From Bacilli bacterium (lineage in GTDB: Bacteria > Bacillota_I > Bacilli_A > ML615J-28 > CAG-313), in NCBI GenBank assembly GCA_017501465.1, contig JAFVWY010000016.1:1-57660 (forward strand): DNA of 57,660 bases, given 5' to 3'. Below are positions 15,712-24,493 of this stretch, piece by piece. How positions within the stretch are numbered: position 1 is the stretch's first letter; every line of letters begins with the position of its first letter. The notes below the pieces were generated by a model. It ran no database searches. It saw nothing but the letters and a program-made list of their open reading frames with translations, and had not been told where the DNA came from. Both the position numbers and the translations under genes were made by a program.

Positions 15712-16467
15712 ATGCCGATGATGGCGATGGTTATTATATGCGTATTTGTATATTTTATATGCTTAATAGCAATCTTACTTTATAATGAACGCTTTAATAA
15801 AATGTATGTAAGATTATTTTTTACTATCGTTAATACTTGTTTATTTATTGGCTATTGTATAAATGAATACTACCGTAAAGGTTCATTTGAATTTTTGACC
15901 TTTGATCAAATTTCTCCTTTTATGTTTACGATGTTACCTCTATCTTATTTGATGGATAAAAGAGTTCGACACTATTATTTTTGTACTGCTGCTTTTTTAT
16001 CACTTGGTATGTTTGTAGCGATGTTAGTAAGTCCTCAAGAAGCATATTTGGTTGCATATAAAGCAGATGCTACTGTATTATATGTGCTAGATACATTATT
16101 ACATTTGAATTTTAGTTTATTCGGTATATATTTAATCTGTAGTGGAACAGTAAAACTTAAATTTAAACACTTTAAAAAAGCCATGATATTTATTTATACT
16201 GTAATTACATTTGTCGTTTTAGTTAATTTTATTTTTCATAAAAATTACTTTGGTATGGGCTATTATGGCAAATATGGTATATATATGATTAGAATATTTG
16301 AAACGTATTGGGCTACCTTAGCTGCATATATCTTAGGAGTATTCTTAGTTTTAGTTTTAGGTTTGATTTTTAATGGCGTTTTAGTTAAACTAAATGGACA
16401 TAACTTAAAAGAAGAAGTTAAAAATGTTAAATTTTTTGAATATGTTGATGATAATGAAACTCTTTAA
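15712..16467 (+). CDS. Integral membrane protein, possibly YwaF/TMEM164-like
   Basis: 251 residues with about seven hydrophobic segments. Residues about 60-115 (FLTFDQISPFMFTMLPLS followed by SLGMFVAMLVSPQ) and HLNFSLFGIYLI are reminiscent of the YwaF family, but the resemblance is weak. The start is ATG 15712, since an in-frame GTG at 15703 is part of the RBS AGAGGTG. Co-transcribed with the leucine-rich-repeat gene; the stop codon lies inside the operon terminator. Confidence 0.65.
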   Translation: MPMMAMVIICVFVYFICLIAILLYNERFNKMYVRLFFTIVNTCLFIGYCINEYYRKGSFEFLTFDQISPFMFTMLPLSYLMDKRVRHYYFCTAAFLSLGMFVAMLVSPQEAYLVAYKADATVLYVLDTLLHLNFSLFGIYLICSGTVKLKFKHFKKAMIFIYTVITFVVLVNFIFHKNYFGMGYYGKYGIYMIRIFETYWATLAAYILGVFLVLVLGLIFNGVLVKLNGHNLKEEVKNVKFFEYVDDNETL

Positions 16468-16486
16468 AAATAGAGTTTCATTTTTT
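16453..16486 (+). terminator. Terminator overlapping the stop of the 15712 gene
   Basis: AATGAAACTCT (16453-16463) pairs with AGAGTTTCATT (16472-16482), then six T. The stop codon is in the loop. Confidence 0.8.
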
Positions 16487-16522
16487 ATTAATATTTAAAA
16501 TCTTTTAAGAATATTCTTATTA

Positions 16523-16531
16523 TGATATAAT
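16523..16531 (+). promoter_or_regulatory. Extended -10 promoter of the dppA-like gene
   Basis: TGA-TATAAT (16523-16531). No good -35 is seen 17 nt upstream. Confidence 0.55.
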
Positions 16532-16551
16532 AAAAAAAAGAGGTGAAAAAA

Positions 16552-17349
16552 ATGAAAGTTTTTATTAGTTGTGATATAGAAGGAGTAAATAATATTATTA
16601 GTTGGGATGAAACAGGAGTTAATTCTAGTGAATACAACTATTTTAGAAAACAAATGACTGATGAAGTTAAATTTGCATCTTTAGGTGCAAAAGATGCAGG
16701 AGCTGATTTAGTTTTTGTAAAGGATGCTCATGATTGGGCTAGAAACCTAATATTAAGTGATTTACCTGAATTTGTAACTTTACATAGGGGTTGGGAAGGA
16801 TGCCCTTGTAGTATGATGGCAGGGCTTGATGAAACATTTGATGCTGTTATCTTTATTGGCTATCATAGTCCGGCTGGAAGCGATGGAAATCCATTAGCTC
16901 ATACAATGAACTTAAAAAATAGTTATGTAAAAATTAATGGCGTACTTGCTAGTGAATTCTATATAAATGCTTTATACGCTGCATATTTAAAAGTACCGGT
17001 AGCATTTTTAAGCGGAGATTTAAATCTTACTCAAATGGTAAAAGAAGTAAACGAAAATATTGCTACTGTTGCAACTAAAGAAGGAAGACATGGAGCTGTC
17101 GTAAGTCGTCATCCTAATATTACAAATGAGTTAATTAAAAAAGAAGTTAATAAAGTCTTACAAACAGATTTAAAAAATAATATTATTAAACTTCCACAAT
17201 CTTTTGAAGTAGAGATTAAGTATAAAAAATTTACAGACGCATATAATGCTTCTTTTTATCCAGGTTGTGAATTAATACAAAATGACACTATAATCTATAG
17301 AAATAATGATTATTATGAGGTTCTAAGAGCTTTAAAGTTTATTTTATAA
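16552..17349 (+). CDS. M55 family D-aminopeptidase (DppA-like)
   Basis: A 265-residue cytoplasmic zinc aminopeptidase of family M55. Metal ligands of DppA are recognisable: Asp8 and Glu10 in CDIEG, His60 in KDAHDW, the His of GYHSPAG and the later His of LAHTMN. DppA of Bacillus releases N-terminal D-amino acids from peptides and is linked to peptidoglycan peptide use. ATG 16552 is preferred over GTG 16543, which is part of the RBS AAGAGGTG. Monocistronic. Confidence 0.85.
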   Translation: MKVFISCDIEGVNNIISWDETGVNSSEYNYFRKQMTDEVKFASLGAKDAGADLVFVKDAHDWARNLILSDLPEFVTLHRGWEGCPCSMMAGLDETFDAVIFIGYHSPAGSDGNPLAHTMNLKNSYVKINGVLASEFYINALYAAYLKVPVAFLSGDLNLTQMVKEVNENIATVATKEGRHGAVVSRHPNITNELIKKEVNKVLQTDLKNNIIKLPQSFEVEIKYKKFTDAYNASFYPGCELIQNDTIIYRNNDYYEVLRALKFIL

Positions 17350-17370
17350 AACTTTTTATTAAAAAATAAT

Positions 17371-17387
17371 CGACTTCAGTCGTTTTT
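17371..17387 (+). terminator. Short terminator after the dppA-like gene
   Basis: CGAC/GTCG stem with a TTCA loop, followed by TTTTT. The stem is small. Confidence 0.5.
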
Positions 17388-17409
17388 ATTCGACAAGAAA
17401 AAAATGGTA

Positions 17410-17418
17410 TGTTATAAT
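17410..17418 (+). promoter_or_regulatory. Extended -10 promoter of the zinc-ribbon gene
   Basis: TGT-TATAAT at 17410-17418, about 42 bp before the ATG. Confidence 0.5.
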
Positions 17419-17458
17419 AATAATGTTTTTATAGTCTATAGTTAATGGAGGTTTTTTT

Positions 17459-18643
17459 ATGAAGGAATGTAAAAACTGTCAAAAAACATATGATGATAAT
17501 TCTATGTTTTGTACTGAATGTGGAGGAAGATTAGAAGAATCTGCGCCAAGAGGAAGTTTCTGTCCTAACTGTGGTACAGCATGTCCAGCAGGTGCTGCTT
17601 TCTGTACTAATTGTGGAACAAGATTAGGTGCTCCAGCTCAAGCTCCTGTTTATGCTCAACCAGCTCAAGCTCCTGTTTATGCTCAACCAGCTCCACAACC
17701 AGCACCACAAAGACTTGATGTAACTTTAACTGAAAGTGCTGATGATATTGAATCAGTTCCAGAAGAGTTCAGAGGCAAGCTAAAAAAAGCTAAAGCTAAA
17801 CATACTAGAAGTAAAGTTTTAGGTGGTATTAATAATGTAATTAATACATTATGTAGTATTTTCTGGATCATTTTATATGGCCTATGGGCTGCAATTACTT
17901 GCGTAGGAACAGGTATTGTATATTTCTGTGGCCTTATTACAATTCCTTGTGGTATTGTTCAATTTAAGAGTATTAAATTAGTATTCTCTCCTTTCAAAAA
18001 ACGTGTTGTTACTCATTTTGGTAAAAGAGGATTCTGGAATGTTATTTGGATTATCTTTGGTGGATTTGCTTTATTCTTAAGTACTAAGGTATTACAATTA
18101 GTATTCAATATTACATTTATTGGACGTCGTTTAGGTGCTCAATTTGGTAAACTTGCTAGTTTCTACCTTGCTCCATTTGGTGCTCAAATCATTGCTGATG
18201 ATGAATTCTCAAGTGAAGAAATTGAAAGAGATGTTTATACAAGACAATATATTTTAAGAAATCAATTTAATCCTGAATTCCAACAAGCTGCTGAACAATT
18301 AATGGCTGCATCTAAAGAAGAAAGTAAGAAGAAATTAGTAAAAGATATCGTATTTGCTGGTATTTTCTTAATGATCGCTATTATGTTCTTTGTAAGTGGT
18401 ATGTTAAGATTTATGGGATTTGTTATTTTAGGTCTTATCGCAATCGTTGCTTTAGATAGAGTATTAGATTGGTTAACTTCTGGCTATATGGAAAAATATG
18501 GTTATGGGACAAGAAGAGCTGTAATTGCAAGATTTGATCAAAAATCTCGTTTCCAAAAAATGTCTTTAGAACGCAAAGTTTGTAAAAAAGAATATCTAAG
18601 TATTGCTCCTTACGTTGAAGCTTTAATCATTGATGAAAAATAA
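17459..18643 (+). CDS. Double zinc-ribbon membrane protein
   Basis: 394 residues. Two zinc ribbons open the protein: Cys4, 7, 18, 21 and Cys35, 38, 49, 52 (CxxC pairs). A Pro/Ala/Gln linker with two perfect QAPVYAQPA units comes next, then a conserved-looking region with hydrophobic segments at about 125-165, 175-205 and 300-330. The middle resembles YccF-like small inner-membrane domains (GIVYFCGLITIPCGIVQF, then RRLGAQFGKLASFYLAPFGAQI). Function unknown; zinc-ribbon plus membrane proteins are common in this clade. Codon use is strongly biased and the gene has its own promoter and terminator, consistent with high expression. Confidence 0.75.
   Translation: MKECKNCQKTYDDNSMFCTECGGRLEESAPRGSFCPNCGTACPAGAAFCTNCGTRLGAPAQAPVYAQPAQAPVYAQPAPQPAPQRLDVTLTESADDIESVPEEFRGKLKKAKAKHTRSKVLGGINNVINTLCSIFWIILYGLWAAITCVGTGIVYFCGLITIPCGIVQFKSIKLVFSPFKKRVVTHFGKRGFWNVIWIIFGGFALFLSTKVLQLVFNITFIGRRLGAQFGKLASFYLAPFGAQIIADDEFSSEEIERDVYTRQYILRNQFNPEFQQAAEQLMAASKEESKKKLVKDIVFAGIFLMIAIMFFVSGMLRFMGFVILGLIAIVALDRVLDWLTSGYMEKYGYGTRRAVIARFDQKSRFQKMSLERKVCKKEYLSIAPYVEALIIDEK
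17639..17692 (+). repeat. Two tandem 27-bp repeat units within the zinc-ribbon gene
   Basis: Two exact 27-bp units (17639-17665 and 17666-17692), each encoding QAPVYAQPA. In-frame, so the linker length may vary between strains. Confidence 0.85.
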
Positions 18644-18651
18644 TGAATAGT

Positions 18652-18679
18652 AAAAAGGATACAAATGTATCCTTTTTTT
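18652..18679 (+). terminator. Terminator of the zinc-ribbon gene
   Basis: AAAAAGGATAC pairs with GTATCCTTTTT around an AAAT loop, followed by further T. Confidence 0.85.
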
Positions 18680-18848
18680 ATTGTTTTTTAAATATTATAT
18701 AATGATAGTAGAAGTTTTCATGGAGCTTTTATGAAGTATAATATTATTTATCAAAAAGCAAATGTAAAAATATACAACCCAATACTTTTGGATTGTTTTG
18801 TTTTGCATTTGAGATAAAATTTGTAGTATAATATAAACAGGTGATATA

Positions 18849-20411
18849 ATGAAGAAAAAAATAACAATATATGATCGAGGGAAAAAAATTACAAAAACAG
18901 TGAGCGTAATACCTTTTAGATATATTATTGCGGTGTTAATTTCGATATTAGAAATTTTAAGTATTATTGGAATTGTGGTTTTATTAACTATTTATATTCC
19001 TTATTTTTATATACTAATATATGCAACTATTATATTGTTAGTAATAGGGATTATAGGTTCTCATGATAATCCTGATTATAAAATCCCATGGATATTAGTA
19101 GTTATTCTTTTACCAATCATAGGTATGATGTTATATTTTATTTTTAATGAAAGAAAACTACCAAAGAGATTTTTGAAAAAATATCATAAGCATTTTAACA
19201 GTTTAATTTATGACGATAGTAAAAATCATCAAGAATTAGAAGAGACTGATAAGTTAATTTCAACTTACGCAAAAGGTTTATGTAAAATATCTGGTACCCA
19301 TTTATACAAAAATACTAAGTTAGAGTATTATAAAATTGGCGAAGAAATGCATCAAAGTATTTTAAAAGAATTGGAAAAAGCTCGAAAGTTTATATTCCTA
19401 GAGTTTTTCATAATTGAAAAAGGTGTTTTTTGGAATTCAATTTTAGAAATATTAAAAACCAAAGTACAAGAAGGTGTAGAAGTAAAGGTAGTTTATGATG
19501 ATTTTGGCTGTATGAATACTTTAAAAGGCAATTATTATAAACAATTAAGAGAATTTGGCATAGATTGTGTGTTATTTTCTAAGTTAAAAGCCGCAGCCGA
19601 TGGCGAATTTAATAATCGAAGTCACAGAAAAATATTAGTTATTGATGGATTGGTGGCATTTACTGGTGGAGTTAATATCGCTGATGAGTATATTAATGAG
19701 GTTACAAGATTTGGCCATTGGAAAGATACTGGTATTAAACTTGAAGGAGAAGCTGTTAAAGAGTTAACTAAATTATTTATTACAGATTACTATATCAACC
19801 TTAAAAAAGATGTTGAACTTGACTATTCTAAATATTATGTTCAAAACATTAAAAATGCTAATTCATATGTTATCCCTTTTGGCGATGGACCCAATCCTAT
19901 TTATGTTGAAAATGTCGGTAAAAATGTAATTATAAATATTTTAAATCAAGCAAAAGAATATGCTTATATTACAACTCCTTATTTAATAACAGACAATGAA
20001 GTTTTAAAAACAATTCAAAACACTGCATTAAGAGGAATTGACGTGAGAATTATTACTCCTCATATTCCAGATAAAAAAATTGTTTTTGAGTTAACTAGAA
20101 GTAATTATGATGTTTTAATACAAAGTGGCGTCAAAATATATGAATATGAGCCTGGATTTATCCACGCAAAATCATATGTTTCTGACGATACATTAGGCAT
20201 GATAGGGACTATAAATTTAGATTATCGTAGTCTTACACACCATTTTGAAAATGGAGTATGGATTTATAATGATGAAGTATTAATTGATATGAAAAATGAT
20301 TTCTTAGAAACTTTATCTAAATCTATTTTAATAGAACATAAAATGTTGAAAGTTTCACCAATTAGAAAATTATTTAGATCAATTTTAAAATTATTTTCAC
20401 CAATGTTTTAA
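18849..20411 (+). CDS. cls: Cardiolipin synthase
   Basis: A 520-residue phospholipase D superfamily enzyme with two N-terminal membrane segments (about 23-70 and 78-100), the Bacillus-type Cls layout. HKD motif 1 is HRKILVID (His259) and motif 2 is HAKSYVSD (His439), each followed by the expected Gly/Asn-rich stretch (GGVNIADEY and GTINLDYRS). It condenses two phosphatidylglycerols to cardiolipin and glycerol at the membrane. RBS AGGTGAT. TATAAT at 18827-18832 is the likely -10. Monocistronic. Confidence 0.92.
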   Translation: MKKKITIYDRGKKITKTVSVIPFRYIIAVLISILEILSIIGIVVLLTIYIPYFYILIYATIILLVIGIIGSHDNPDYKIPWILVVILLPIIGMMLYFIFNERKLPKRFLKKYHKHFNSLIYDDSKNHQELEETDKLISTYAKGLCKISGTHLYKNTKLEYYKIGEEMHQSILKELEKARKFIFLEFFIIEKGVFWNSILEILKTKVQEGVEVKVVYDDFGCMNTLKGNYYKQLREFGIDCVLFSKLKAAADGEFNNRSHRKILVIDGLVAFTGGVNIADEYINEVTRFGHWKDTGIKLEGEAVKELTKLFITDYYINLKKDVELDYSKYYVQNIKNANSYVIPFGDGPNPIYVENVGKNVIINILNQAKEYAYITTPYLITDNEVLKTIQNTALRGIDVRIITPHIPDKKIVFELTRSNYDVLIQSGVKIYEYEPGFIHAKSYVSDDTLGMIGTINLDYRSLTHHFENGVWIYNDEVLIDMKNDFLETLSKSILIEHKMLKVSPIRKLFRSILKLFSPMF

Positions 20412-20438
20412 AAAGAAAGTGTATCACTTTCTTTTTTT
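20411..20438 (+). terminator. Terminator of cls
   Basis: AAAGAAAGTG-TAT-CACTTTCTTT followed by a T-run. Confidence 0.85.
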
Positions 20439-20451
20439 TAATATTTAATTT

Positions 20452-20467
20452 ATTCAAACGTTTTCAT
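20452..20467 (+). promoter_or_regulatory. cre-like operator overlapping a -35 region
   Basis: ATTCAAACGTTTTCAT resembles a catabolite-responsive element (AACG/CGTT centre, AT-rich arms) with about two mismatches. It covers the -35 position of the promoter at 20482-20490. Confidence 0.35.
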
Positions 20468-20481
20468 AAAAAAATTAATAA

Positions 20482-20490
20482 TGTTATAAT
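20482..20490 (+). promoter_or_regulatory. Extended -10 promoter of the giant lipoprotein gene
   Basis: TGT-TATAAT (20482-20490). Transcription would start near 20497, which excludes an in-frame ATG at 20495 as the translation start. Confidence 0.6.
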
Positions 20491-20521
20491 AAGTATGAAA
20501 ATAAATGAAATGGAGAATTTT

Positions 20522-23500
20522 ATGAAAAAAACATTATTATTTGTCTTTTCTTTATTTTTAGGTTTTAGTCTTTTTGGTTGTCAAATGGGCGGATCTGGAA
20601 ATGGAGGCGGTGGTGATAGTTATATTCAAACACCATCATTAAAATTAAAAGAAGTTGAACCATTGAAAATTGGTGAAACAGTTGAATTAAAATGTACATT
20701 AACATTAATTAATGGTACAGTTGAATTTTCTAGTTCAAATGAAAAAGTAATTACTGTTTCAGATAAGGGAGTAGTAGAAGCAATAAGTTCTGGAACTGCA
20801 ACTATAACAGCAAAACTTACTACGACTGATAATTTAACTTATCAAGATGAAATAGAAATTATAGTTGAAAAGAATGAAGAAGAACATATTCATGAGTTTG
20901 TTGAAGGCAAATGTGAGTGTGGGGAAGTTGATCCTGATTATGTTCCACCAGTAGAGGATAAAGAAGCTCCAGTATTTAATAAAACGGGATCTTATAAAGA
21001 TGTTTATGAATTAAATTGGGGCAAGACTTTTGATCCATTTGAAGATGTTGATGTTGTGGATAATGTAGAAGGTAATATCAACGATAAAGTTGAAATTGTT
21101 ACTGATTTGAATAATAAGAAATATGGTGAATATACTGTAACTTATAAAGCAAGTGATGATAGTGGAAATGAAAGTGAATTAGTTAGAACAGTTAAAGTTG
21201 TTTGGAATTATGATGTTCAATTTATTGGCCATGCGGGAAGTTATTATGGCTTAATGAATTCAGAAGAAGCGGTATTATACGCAATTGAAAAATTACAATA
21301 CCAAGCAATTGAAGTAGATATCAAACAATCTAAAGATGGTGTATTTATCTTATGCCATGACGATACATTTGGTGGATATACTTTAGCTGAAACTAATTGG
21401 GATGTTTTAAAAGATGTTGAAGTAACATCAAGTAGAAACAGTGGTTATCCATCACAAAATGGAAGTGTTACTAATTCTCCATACACAGCAAAATTATTAA
21501 CATTAGAAAGATTCTTACAAATTTGTAAAGAGTATAATGTAAAACCTGTTCTAGAACTAAAAGCATCTAAAGGTATTACAAGTGGAGATCAATCTAGAAT
21601 GGATGAATTAATGGCTCTAGTAGAATCTAAGGGCGATTTAAATAATACTATTATTTTAACTTCACAATTAAATTGTTTAATTTGGTTAAGAAATAATGGA
21701 TATAATAATATAGAATGTCAATATTTAGTTAATTCGTTAGAAAATCAATCAACTCTTAATAATTGTAAGAATTATAATTTTACAGTTTCTATTAATGTAA
21801 CTGCTACTTATTCAAATAGTGATGAGTGGGTATTTAAATATCAAGATGCTGGTATTAAAATATCAACATATACATTTACACAATATGTAAACTATAGTGA
21901 AGTTCAAAAATGGATAAATATTGGTGTAGATTACGTTACTTGTGATTGGCATAAGATGGATGAATTAAATTTAGAACCATCACCTATTGAAAAATACACT
22001 GTTACTTTTAAAGACTATGATGGAGAAGTATTAGGTGTGTCAACTGTTGGTAAAAACGGAAGTGCAACAGCTCCTGCTAACCCTAAAAGACAAGGATATG
22101 AATTTACTGGTTGGGATAAGAGTTTTGATAAAGTAACTAGTAATTTGGTCGTTACTGCAACATATACTCAAGTTAAAAATGCGATTATCTATATTTATGA
22201 AGATGGTAGTCCAGAAGAATCTGTATGTACTTCAGTTCAAGAGTTTGCTGAAGTATTCTGGCAAGAATTATATACATGGAGTGGTTCAACTAAAGCATTC
22301 GAAACATTTAAATCTGAAGCTTTAGCAAAATGGAAAGCAGGTAATGCTTATAATGATGCTAAGGTATATTCACAAGGTGCAAAAGGTGAATTATTAGAAG
22401 GTTATTTTGTATCATCTAAAGCAAATTATGATAGATGGATGCCTTGGATGATGGCTTTTGATACTCAAGTAAATGCTATTAATAAAGATCAAACAGCTTG
22501 GGGAAGTACTTATGTTGGTTATTTAAGATTATATGCATTATTACAACAAAGTGCATCATATTGGACTGCTGCTCGTAATGAAGCAGTTTATTCTACAATG
22601 ACTAAGCGAGCTGTTTTACCTACAGAATATGTTACAGGTATTGAAATTGAAATCCCTGAATTATATGTTACTGATGGTAGAACATTCCTAGGTTGGTATG
22701 ATCAAAATGGTAATTTAGTTACAAAAGTTGGCGCTACACAAACTGGTCAAGTGATTTTAACTGCAAAATGGAGTGATTCAACTCGTGCAGAATCATTTGA
22801 AATTACCCAACCGGAAAGAATAGTTAAATTTGATTCTTATCAATTAGTGTGGTCATTTACTCCTAGTAATACAACTAATAAGAAAGTTAAATTTAATTCT
22901 AGTGATAATAGCATTTTATCTATCAATGAAGATGGTGTTATTACAACTTATAAAGAAGGGGTAGTAACTATTACAGTTGAAGTATTAGATAATCAAGCTT
23001 TTAATAAAGTTTGGGAAGTCGAAGTATATTTTGACCCATTTATTGATGGAAGCTATAATGATTCTTCAGTTATGAAAATTGGTGATTCACAAGTACTTGA
23101 TGCAACTTTATATGGTTTAAGTGATTCACTAGTTTGGACTTCTCTAAATCCTAGTATTGCTACTGTTAATAATGGTGTTGTTACTGGTATTGCAAAAGGA
23201 TATGCAGAAATAAAAGTAAGTGCAGCAACTAATAGCAATGTTTATTTTGTTTTTGGTATCACTGTTGTTGATGAAGAAGATGATGCTTTCTTTAGTATTA
23301 TTAATGATGCTCATAATGCAGAAACTCATGTTACGCGTGATTTGCATGTTGCCTATGACTATTTCACTGATGTATTCGTAAGTGCTTCTGATTTATTATT
23401 TAATTGGGAATACTATGTAGATAGAAGTTTTGAAGATTCAAGTTATACTAACCACTCTGGCAAAATGTCAAGTGTAGAATTTATCACAGTTCACTATACT

Positions 23501-24388
23501 GCTGGTACTTCAACAGGTAGCAATGCAAAAGCTACAGCTAACTATATGGCAGGTAACTCAAGTGTATCAATTCACTATACTACTGGTAATGATGGTATTT
23601 TTAGTGTATTAGATGATTCATTAAAAGCATGGCATGCTGGCGATGGTACTGGTACTGTCTTTGAATGGATTCCAACAGGTGTTACAGCAAGTGAAAATGT
23701 AAAACCTGAATGGGGTGTAATTGCAAATAATTCATCTTCAACTGGTTATTATTTTACATTAAATGGTAAAGCAACAACAATTGAAGTTCCAATGACGGGA
23801 ACAACATCAAGTGGAGCTACAAAGACTTTAACTAATCCTGGAGAAAGATTTACATATTATGGTCCTGCTTGGAAAGTAGTTAATGGCGAGTATTATATGG
23901 GTACTACTTGGGTATGTTTCACACAAGTTTGGGAAGGTGCTATCTCTAGTAGAGGCGGTAATAATAACTCGATTGGTATTGAGTCAGCATGTAATAAAGG
24001 TTCTGACTTATGGTACACTTATCAAATAACAGCACAACTAGTTGCTCATTTAGTTGAACAAAATAATTTAGATTTAACAAGAGTAGTAGGACATAATATG
24101 TTCTCAGGTAAAGATTGTCCTCAAACTTTACTTGCAAATAATGGCGAACTTTGGGAAATCTTTATGGAAGCTGTTGAAGCTGAATATAAGATGTTAACTC
24201 AAATGAGTGATTATTCTATCACTTGTAAATCTAATAATCCTGATATCTTATCAGATAATGGTAGAATAGTATCTATTCCTAGATATTCAACTACAGTTAG
24301 TTATACTGTAACAGTTACAAATAATACAACTGGTGTTTCTAAGACTAATACTTATTCAACAATTGTTCATGGTGAATATACAGAATAA
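20522..24388 (+). CDS. Giant lipoprotein: GDPD domain fused to N-acetylmuramoyl-L-alanine amidase
   Basis: 1288 residues, lipid anchor at Cys20 (SLFGC). In order: Big_2 Ig-like domain (about 40-115), one HxH/CxCG module (122-140), DUF5011-like Ig domain (about 148-230), GDPD domain (about 232-490) with His237, Glu264/Asp266 and His279 in the family positions (HAG replaces HRG), Flg_new units (about 492-550 and 700-755), a helical insert, two further Big_2-like domains (about 760-925) and an Amidase_2 domain (about 980-1215) with His991, Glu1154, His1191 and Cys1199. It should cut glycerophosphodiester bonds and the MurNAc-L-Ala link outside the membrane. ATG 20522 follows GGAG. Monocistronic, one step after cls. 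Confidence 0.85.
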   Translation: MKKTLLFVFSLFLGFSLFGCQMGGSGNGGGGDSYIQTPSLKLKEVEPLKIGETVELKCTLTLINGTVEFSSSNEKVITVSDKGVVEAISSGTATITAKLTTTDNLTYQDEIEIIVEKNEEEHIHEFVEGKCECGEVDPDYVPPVEDKEAPVFNKTGSYKDVYELNWGKTFDPFEDVDVVDNVEGNINDKVEIVTDLNNKKYGEYTVTYKASDDSGNESELVRTVKVVWNYDVQFIGHAGSYYGLMNSEEAVLYAIEKLQYQAIEVDIKQSKDGVFILCHDDTFGGYTLAETNWDVLKDVEVTSSRNSGYPSQNGSVTNSPYTAKLLTLERFLQICKEYNVKPVLELKASKGITSGDQSRMDELMALVESKGDLNNTIILTSQLNCLIWLRNNGYNNIECQYLVNSLENQSTLNNCKNYNFTVSINVTATYSNSDEWVFKYQDAGIKISTYTFTQYVNYSEVQKWINIGVDYVTCDWHKMDELNLEPSPIEKYTVTFKDYDGEVLGVSTVGKNGSATAPANPKRQGYEFTGWDKSFDKVTSNLVVTATYTQVKNAIIYIYEDGSPEESVCTSVQEFAEVFWQELYTWSGSTKAFETFKSEALAKWKAGNAYNDAKVYSQGAKGELLEGYFVSSKANYDRWMPWMMAFDTQVNAINKDQTAWGSTYVGYLRLYALLQQSASYWTAARNEAVYSTMTKRAVLPTEYVTGIEIEIPELYVTDGRTFLGWYDQNGNLVTKVGATQTGQVILTAKWSDSTRAESFEITQPERIVKFDSYQLVWSFTPSNTTNKKVKFNSSDNSILSINEDGVITTYKEGVVTITVEVLDNQAFNKVWEVEVYFDPFIDGSYNDSSVMKIGDSQVLDATLYGLSDSLVWTSLNPSIATVNNGVVTGIAKGYAEIKVSAATNSNVYFVFGITVVDEEDDAFFSIINDAHNAETHVTRDLHVAYDYFTDVFVSASDLLFNWEYYVDRSFEDSSYTNHSGKMSSVEFITVHYTAGTSTGSNAKATANYMAGNSSVSIHYTTGNDGIFSVLDDSLKAWHAGDGTGTVFEWIPTGVTASENVKPEWGVIANNSSSTGYYFTLNGKATTIEVPMTGTTSSGATKTLTNPGERFTYYGPAWKVVNGEYYMGTTWVCFTQVWEGAISSRGGNNNSIGIESACNKGSDLWYTYQITAQLVAHLVEQNNLDLTRVVGHNMFSGKDCPQTLLANNGELWEIFMEAVEAEYKMLTQMSDYSITCKSNNPDILSDNGRIVSIPRYSTTVSYTVTVTNNTTGVSKTNTYSTIVHGEYTE

Positions 24389-24390
24389 TA

Positions 24391-24424
24391 AAAAAATGTA
24401 GATACTTTGGTATCTACTTTTTTT
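24391..24424 (+). terminator. Terminator of the giant lipoprotein gene
   Basis: GTAGATAC (24398-24405) pairs with GTATCTAC (24410-24417), then seven T. Confidence 0.85.
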
Positions 24425-24462
24425 AAAACATTTAATTACTTTAAGACAATATTTATTAATTG

Positions 24463-24471
24463 TGATATAAT
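24463..24471 (+). promoter_or_regulatory. Extended -10 promoter of the MBL-sda-alkD operon
   Basis: TGA-TATAAT at 24463-24471, 23 bp before the ATG. Confidence 0.6.
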
Positions 24472-24493
24472 AATACTAAGAAGAGGTGTGAAA

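Noticed and set aside
18750-18815. Structured leader before cls (CAAATG/CATTTG and CCAA/TTGG inverted repeats)
   Set aside because: It lies mostly upstream of the probable -10 at 18827, so it would not be transcribed with cls; no known RNA class fits.
24407-24493. N-terminal extension of the MBL protein
   Set aside because: It would begin inside the upstream terminator and cross the promoter; AGAGGTG before ATG 24494 fits.
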